Below, one piece after another: positions 57,784 through 64,000 of a stretch of DNA of 64,000 nucleotides. The DNA is from Teratosphaeria epicoccoides (Eukaryota > Ascomycota > Dothideomycetes > Mycosphaerellales > Teratosphaeriaceae). Below the pieces are notes generated by a model, which saw nothing but the letters and a program-made list of their open reading frames with translations, searched no databases and was not told the origin of the DNA. Position numbers and translations under genes: made by a program. The stretch is taken from positions 62,001 to 126,000 of the forward strand of contig JADDMT010000034.1 in the NCBI GenBank assembly GCA_021401465.1, given 5' to 3'. The stretch's first letter is position 1. Every line of letters starts with the position of its first letter.

Positions 57784-58816
57784 ATGCAAGCCGACGGGAA
57801 CGAAAGAATTACTCCAGCGCATCGAGATGGTCCTGATTTGCAGCAGAAAAAGCACGAGGCGATCTTGTAACACATGGACATCCGAGTATCAGACTTCTAA
57901 CTTCGTGACTGACGGCGGATGGGCAGGCATCACTTGTGCCTCATGACGCTGCAAGATGGCCTCTGTCTTGCTCCAATTGGGCCCTCTCCACAGCGCATAC
58001 TCGACATCGGGACCGGCACTGATGAGTCAACCCGCCTTGCCTGCTATATTGCAACAGAATCCTGATTGTCATCGTGCAGGTCTGTGGGCGTCAGCTATAG
58101 CAGACAAGTACCCAGGTGCTTCGGTAGTCGTCACCAACCTGCCGCGGTCTGTGCAGACGCAAGTTCAGCTGTCCAATGTCAGATTCGAAGTCCAAGACTG
58201 CTGGTCCCAATGGGCGTACCCACAGAACCACTTCGACTTCATCCACATACGCGGCCTTCGCGGCTTCATAGCAGACTGGTAAGAAGCAACGCCTTCTACC
58301 ACAGCCACGACTGACACTCGCGACTCAGGCCTGCCCTGTACCGCCATGCTTACCTTCACCTCCGACCCGGTGCCTGGCTCGAGCAACTGGAATGGTCCAT
58401 CCACCTTCGGTCCGCAGACGGAACATTGACGACTGATCGAATACTCCGCCACTGGTCTCAGAATTCGATACGAGTTGGCATGTTGATAGGCAAGACCTCA
58501 GAGATCGCCGAAAATATGGCCGGTCTGTTGCGGGAAGCGGGCTTTGAGAACGTCGTTGAGACAAGATCGAAGTGGCCTGTAGGAGCTTGGAGTAGTGATT
58601 CCAGACTGCGCGAGATCGGGACATGGAATCTCCAGAGGTGGAGAGAAGGCATGGGCCATGGCTCGGCCATGCTTGACGAGGTCATAGCGGCGTTGAGGAA
58701 CCCGGGAGTGCGTGTATATCAGGAGGTGTAAGTTTGCCAATCACTGCCGACCTTTGACATTCGAGATCACGCTGATAAGCTGCAGGCGTGTGGTGTATGG
58801 TCGCAAGGCACGATGA
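57784..58816 (+). CDS. LaeA-like SAM-dependent methyltransferase with abnormal splice donor
   Basis: Exons 57784-57866, 57927-58021, 58080-58278, 58329-58727 and 58786-58816 give 268 residues in one frame. Motifs: LAPIGPSPQRILDIGTGTG then LWASAIADKYPGASVV (SAM binding, split by intron 2), VRFEVQDC, HFDFIHIRGL, LRPGAWLEQLEW, and the end VVYGRKAR, all typical of fungal LaeA/UMTA-type enzymes. Intron 2 should start GT but reads ATGAGT at 58022; its branch (CTGAT) and acceptor GCAG are normal. Introns 1, 3 and 4 are ordinary. If intron 2 is kept, the frame stops inside it. So it is either a newly dead gene or an AT-AG intron. The first exon may not be the true start. Substrate unknown. Confidence 0.72.
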
Positions 58817-58860
58817 GTCAAGCCAAGATGAGATCCACGTCGACGAGCCCAGTCCAGGGG

Positions 58861-59290
58861 AGCAATGTCGACAATAGCAAGATCACTGCGATCAATTTCA
58901 ACCAATAGAGGTCATGATGACCAATGTCAACGATATCAATCAACAATATCAATGTTCATGGCCTCGCTAGAGTGTGAGCAAGATCGACGCCGACAAGATC
59001 CGCACCAACTTATCAGTATCAACGCCATCAATGGCAATGGTCTCAATGCAGTATTAATGGAGTCAACGTCAAGGCCTCATCATCAGCGGCATCAATATCG
59101 ATGAGAGTACTGTCAACGAAATCAAGAACGGTATCAGCATCAACGCGATGTGTCAACGCTCGCAATGCAAGATCGACGGTCTCAGAGCAATGTCAACGAG
59201 ATCAAAGCCGAAAAGAGCAACGTCAACGGCACCAATGTCAATGAGAATCGATATTATCAAGGGTGAAGTCAGTCGTCAAAGTCAATGTTC
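58861..59290. repeat. degenerate ATCAA/GTCAAC-rich repeat region
   Basis: About 430 bp crowded with short variants of ATCAAC, GTCAACG and CAATGTCAACGA, with irregular spacing. In one frame it reads like Asn-Val-Asn-Glu/Ile-Asn repeats, but stops interrupt it and no start is convincing. It lies between the methyltransferase and PRP8 3' ends. It looks like an eroded minisatellite. Confidence 0.6.
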
Positions 59291-59419
59291 AATATTTTCG
59301 AAGTACTCACTCAACGTCTACAACATCTACATCGGTACTCATGACACACACATCAACCGATTTTGAATCTCAAAACGCCAACGCTATGCATCCCCCGTCC
59401 CCTTCCTCCACGCCAAAGC

Positions 59420-62400
59420 CTACGCCAGGTTATCGCTTCGATCGACCCACACATCCTCCAACTCCGCAAAATTCTGGAAGTGAATCGGCCGGTGCACATC
59501 ATCGTAGAACCTCCTCGGCACGCCGACACCCACATACACTCTCCCCTTCTCTCTGTCCCCAAAGCCACTCCCTAAGAAACTCCAATTCCACCTCTGGTCC
59601 TCCGGAACCAAGAAGAAACCCCTAATCTTATCCGACAGCAGCAATTGACTCTTCTCGCCGAACCCAGCATTCGGCGAGAAGCCAGCGGGCTGGTCAGACG
59701 ACAAGTCCTTGTTCTCTGCGCCCCATTGGTAGCCCTGCGGCGTCAGCGACCAGGCGGACAGCGAGACGGAGCCAGGGGTGAAGTTGACGGTCATGGTGAC
59801 TGTCTTACGATCCCAGCTAGCGTGCGCGGCCATTAGGCGGGCGTGCTGCGTAACGTCGGCGGCGGTCATGTACCGCGTCTCATTGCCTGCCGTGGTGTGG
59901 ATGACGCCAAGAGGCTCCAGATCTTTGAGCATATCGTGCTCTGGCAAGTTGCGTGGAAGCTGCACGTCCCGCGTGCTGCCGACTTGTGGCACCATGACAA
60001 TACACTTGATCTCCTTCACTTGCTTGTTGTCCTTCGGGCTCTCGCCGTAGAGGTAGCCGACTACTTGTACGCGTAGGTCGGCAATGGCGATGAAGCGCTT
60101 CAAGATGTTCTTTGGCATGACATACGTGAAGTGATCTTCGTCATCCCGGATGTCCTCCGAGCTGATGTAGATATTGTTTGCCCTAGTCCGCAGGTTGCTT
60201 GTGGCAATAGCACGGGTTCGCCATTCTGTCTTCGAAGCAAAGCTCTGCTGCTCATACGCTGAAGTGGTCGTAACGATCATGTCCTCGCCGTGCACGTTCT
60301 GCGTCTTCGTTGTGACCGCAGTCAGCTGCGCCTGCTCTTGCTGCTGCTTCTCGATCTCGGCTGCCTGCTGTCTCTGCATGGATGGCGCAGAGATTTCCAT
60401 ACCAAGAATGATATCTCTGATCTCACTGTTGGTCAAGGAAGAAGTGTTGACATTATTCTTCTTGCCGTAATCATTCAGGATCAGATCACGAAGCTGAACT
60501 TCGACCTTGACCCAATCCTCATCGGAAAGTGTGGGCCAAATGTGATGCTCTTGAGTGATGACAGTCTTGTCGGGTCTCAGCAGCAGCTTGGTCTTGTCTT
60601 GATTGACGTGCAGCGCCCTCAAGATCAAGATCAACCTTGAGAAGGCAGTGTAAGAAGAGATGCTCTTCAACCACTCATCGTATAGGTTGAACAGCACCAT
60701 CTGCGGCTCTGTGGCACGCAATATCATGTCACCCAGCTTCTCAACCTTCATCGCCGCCTGGAAGGGCAGCTGAAGCTCAGAAGCGCGGATACTGATATTC
60801 GGGAAATCGAGCAGATGCACCTCAAGAGGGTCGAGTAGGCCTTTGCGAGTGACAATGAGCTGCTTCGGTTGCTCTTCCACAGGCAGCGATCTGATCAGCG
60901 CGGCAACTTCTTCGGCTGTCTTCCACTTCGCCAATTGACCAAGACGCTTCTGTCCAGCCCACACGCTGGTATGAATGATCTTCAAGAACAATTGTCCAGT
61001 CCTTGGATTGAAGATGAAGATAGCGCCATTGATTGGCTTGGTCGTCAAATTCCCTTCAAAAGTCTTGTGAATCGTCACACGATACACGTTGGTGTCATCA
61101 ATGAAGAGCTGAACCTGATTACTGAACAGCTCGGAGTAGTTTTGCGAGTTGAGGAATTCCTGGTTGCTCTCGGAAGCGTACAGTTGCAGACCCTTGCGAA
61201 TACGCTCGCGCAGAACGTACAAAGCAGGGTTCGCCTTCATGATCTTCGCCATAGCCTGCTGCACAAGTTGCTTCAGACCAGGGAAATACTGGCCGTACGC
61301 GGAGTACAGGTTGTAGGCCAGATCAATGCCCACCATCAACCCAGTGGCAGACGGGTAGATAGACATAGAGTCCGTGGTGTAATCCAGGTACTTCGCCCTC
61401 ACGTAACGCTCGATGTCGTGCGAGTCGTAGTCGCCATATCGAAGTTGTACGTCGATCCAGAATTTGTTCGTCGTCGTGGCTCCCATGTTGTCCTTGGTAT
61501 CATAGAGCAAGCTCGGATTGCTCACGTTCCACTTGTGTGACGCGAAAAGCAAAATATCTGCGCAAGACGAGTTCATCTTGTAACTCTTTCTGGGATGGAT
61601 TGTCTCCTTCTGCACAGTTTCAATACCGAGAGCCTCAAGCTCCTGATCAAAGACTTGGCACAAATCCATGACCACAGACTCGTGGATCTTTTGCCACAGA
61701 TGGGCTCGGAAGATCTGTATCAACGAGATCTTGAGCGTTGGGATCTTGCCGTGCAAAAAGATGCCTGTCAAATCCAGCTGGACTTGGAAACCGACATACA
61801 CGTTGGCTCTGTTGATGGTTGGTGACCACCAAAGCGTGAAGCGACGGTTCGGGATCTGGTTTAAACCAGAGCGCTGGGCGTTAGTGAGCTTCTTGAACTT
61901 CATGCTCTCCTCAAAGCCACCTGCAGAGTGATAGGTCAGCAATCAGTCAATGTCTTCAGTGCTCTGCTACTCATCAGAGTATACGTACTCGCTTTCTCCC
62001 AGAAGAGGCCCTAGCGCTGAATTAGCATTCGTAATAGAGAAGTAGATCTAGACGCGGGACAGACTTACCTCCCAGGACGGGAACGCCGTAGCCTTGAATA
62101 ACGTGTGCTCCAAGATGGTCTCGACACCACCAAGTGCCTGTATTACGTCCGTACGGTAGGCATTCAAGTTCCAGAGCTTGCCGTCGTGCCGCTGAGACGT
62201 CCACCAGAAGGGATTGCTCTTCATGTGCTGATAGATCTTGAATTCCATTCGTGCCCGGAAACCTTTGTCAAAGGACAACGTACTTCTGTCCTTCTGGAAA
62301 AGAGTATTGATACGAGGAAGACCACGGTCCCAGGAGTCTTCAAGATCCTCGAGCGTCAGGCGGCGGTTCTGCTGGTTCGCCTCCAGCCTCTTCTGAGAGT

Positions 62401-64000
62401 ATTCGGTCCAGACACGCTGGGAGTCGATGAACTCAGCTTCCCACGGGATGATGTACCTGAATATGTTGGGAATCAGAGTCTCCTCCTCACCGCCATGTGT
62501 GCCCATGCCTGCTCGGTAATGGGTAACACCAGTGTCGGTTTGCTTCGACCAGCGCTTGTCGGAAGTGGGAATGAGGATATGCGATCCCGAAATCATACCA
62601 AGACCACCCAATTCTTTTGGCGTGTAGAACACTGCTGGCGGGAAACGCGAAGGCATTTTTGAGTTCAAACCGATTTTGACACGAGTTTGAATTTTTGTCT
62701 CGCACTTCACGATGGTGTCCAGTAAGCTGACAGTAGCCACGGCAGCTTCACGGTAGTAGGTGAAAAGCGCGATGAGCGTCGTGTTCCATTTGTTGGCGAT
62801 CTTTGTGAAGGTTGTGCTGCCGCTCGACATAAGGATTTGACGGATACGGTTATTGAATTTAGCAATGTCCTCTTCGGTGACTTGCAGGAAAGCATGAGCG
62901 GTCCGCTCTTTTGTTGCATTATCCACGAGTGCCCAGACAGAGTCCTTGGTTGGGAACTCATCGTTCAAGTTGCGGATCTTGGGCAGGATTCGGACTTCAA
63001 AGCCGTTCATGCTGAACAGCAAGTTCGGGTTGTCCCGCGAGTAGACAGACGCAAAGGTATCATCCCACTCGATCGTAGTAAGAGACCGTGGCAGACGATT
63101 TTTCATATCCCAGAAGACTGCACGACCAAGATTGACATCGTGGCGCATGAGCCTCATTCGACTGTCACGAGGCCAGCACTTCTTGTTCCTGTAGCCAATG
63201 ACGTTCTCGAAGTTGGGATCCGGCTGCTCTGTTAAGAAGCGCTGGATTAAGTCACGGCTCTCTTCGGCCGTGAAACGAAGGAAGATCCAGATCTTGTCAA
63301 CATACCGGGTGTACAATCTGATTGGATGCCTTGACTCCGTCTCGCGGTTACGGAACTGCAGGAAGTCATTTGGCGCGTTTGGAGGGCCGGCCATATCAGT
63401 TGCACGCTGGAGGCCGAGCAACAGCAGGTCGATGATCAGACCATAGTATTGGAAGACAAACCCAGAAAATTGTAGGCCACGAATCATACCGTAGGCATTG
63501 GTGTGATTCATGTCCTTGTAGTTGAGCTGCACATTGTTCTTAGAGGAGATGTAATCAGCCAGATTGTGGTCCATGATCAGACGCAGCAGGCGGTTGAGCA
63601 AGGTAATGTCGATCTTCTCGTAGACCTTGTCCAAGCGAGTCTCGAGCATGACGTTGCACTCGCCCTCATCGACAGACCAGACGTTGGACAGATTGTTGAT
63701 TCCTTGTGCCCACTTGTACGTCAGAAGAGGCGGTACTTCGGAGTCAGAAGGCTTAATCCAGGCTGGGAATAATCTCCTCTGATCCGCCTGATACCAGAGG
63801 TATTGATCAAGGTAGGCGTCAGTGATCTTCTCGATAGGCTCAATATCGTACACCGGGTTGATGGAGCTGTAGTTGTCGTTCATGTCTATGCCAACTTCTT
63901 TGAAAGCACGCTGCGTGAGCAAGAAACGCTTAATGCGAGCAAGCGTTGTGCCAGGCGAGTCGTAGGCCTGCTCAATGAGTGCCAACTCCTCGCGCTGAGA
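59420..64000 (-). CDS. PRP8: pre-mRNA-splicing factor Prp8, C-terminal two thirds (runs off the window)
   Basis: Exons 62069-64000 (open to the window edge), a 22-nt micro-exon 61989-62010, and 59420-61920; introns 58 and 68 nt (donors GTAAGT and GTACGT). The first residues seen, SQREELALIEQAYD, place the edge inside the large central region; about 1,480 residues are present. They include the reverse-transcriptase-like and linker parts (HTNAYGMIRGLQFSGFVFQY), the endonuclease-like part (PKELGGLGMISGSHILIP), the RNase H-like part, and the C-terminal Jab1/MPN domain, ending YDDVHRPIHFQNFAELEDVW. Prp8 is the core of the spliceosome, holding U5 and the active site. No intein is inserted in the part seen. 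No damage. Confidence 0.96.

Noticed and set aside
57784..58816. Secondary-metabolite gene cluster around the LaeA-like enzyme
   Set aside because: No polyketide synthase, peptide synthetase, terpene or similar core gene nearby; neighbours are an ABC transporter and PRP8.
59420..64000. Prp8 intein
   Set aside because: Prp8 is a common intein host, but the part present reads through without any intein block (no Cys start, HN end or homing-endonuclease motif).

Overview
The window comes from the nuclear genome of a filamentous ascomycete (Pezizomycotina). Short introns of about 50-65 bp with CTRAY-like branch sites, long single-exon ORFs, an UncA-type kinesin-3, a Hos2-type histone deacetylase, Zn2Cys6 and ING regulators and an Hmt1-type ABC transporter all point that way. 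A Dothideomycete (Mycosphaerellales-like) is my guess from protein flavour, not something the sequence proves. No prokaryotic or organellar features are seen.

Layout. 0.3-1.1 kb: small secreted protein. 2.4-9.4 kb: kinesin-3 (-) and TRM5 (+) from a shared promoter. 9.4-13.8 kb: a decayed stretch with a methyltransferase carrying one stop, a broken GH35 beta-galactosidase fused to an acetate-transporter-like tail, and a tRNA-Gly gene interrupted inside its T-loop. 14.2-18.8 kb: Arg-rich unknown protein, Y14/RBM8 exon-junction protein, HSL-type hydrolase. 18.8-24.6 kb: tautomerase relic, Zn2Cys6 factor, secreted apple-like protein. 25.1-28.6 kb: ING protein and Hos2-type HDAC, head to head around a 9-bp minisatellite. 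29.6-36 kb: tRNA-Leu relic, MFS transporter, ammonium transporter, NFX1-type helicase fragment. 36.6-40.1 kb: HMG-CoA reductase. 41.6-49.8 kb: six-exon secreted protein, small conserved protein, GIT1-like MFS pseudogene, secreted Cys-rich gene with two stops. 53-56.1 kb: Hmt1-like ABC transporter. 57.8-58.8 kb: LaeA-like methyltransferase with an abnormal splice donor. 59.4-64 kb: C-terminal part of PRP8, running off the end.

Housekeeping genes (kinesin, TRM5, Y14, ING, HDAC, HMGR, AMT, ABC, PRP8) are intact. The gaps between them are full of genes dying through single stops, frameshifts and deletions. No biosynthetic cluster, transposon or CRISPR array is visible.

The most unusual object is the tRNA-Gly(GCC) gene at 12964-13094 (-). 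A 60-nt insert with spliceosomal ends (GTAAGT...CAG, branch-like CTGAT 12 nt before the end) sits between T54 and T55, and removing it restores a perfect tRNA. Three protein genes also have well-supported non-GT donors (two GC-AG, one AT-AG). Introns are therefore the theme most worth following here.
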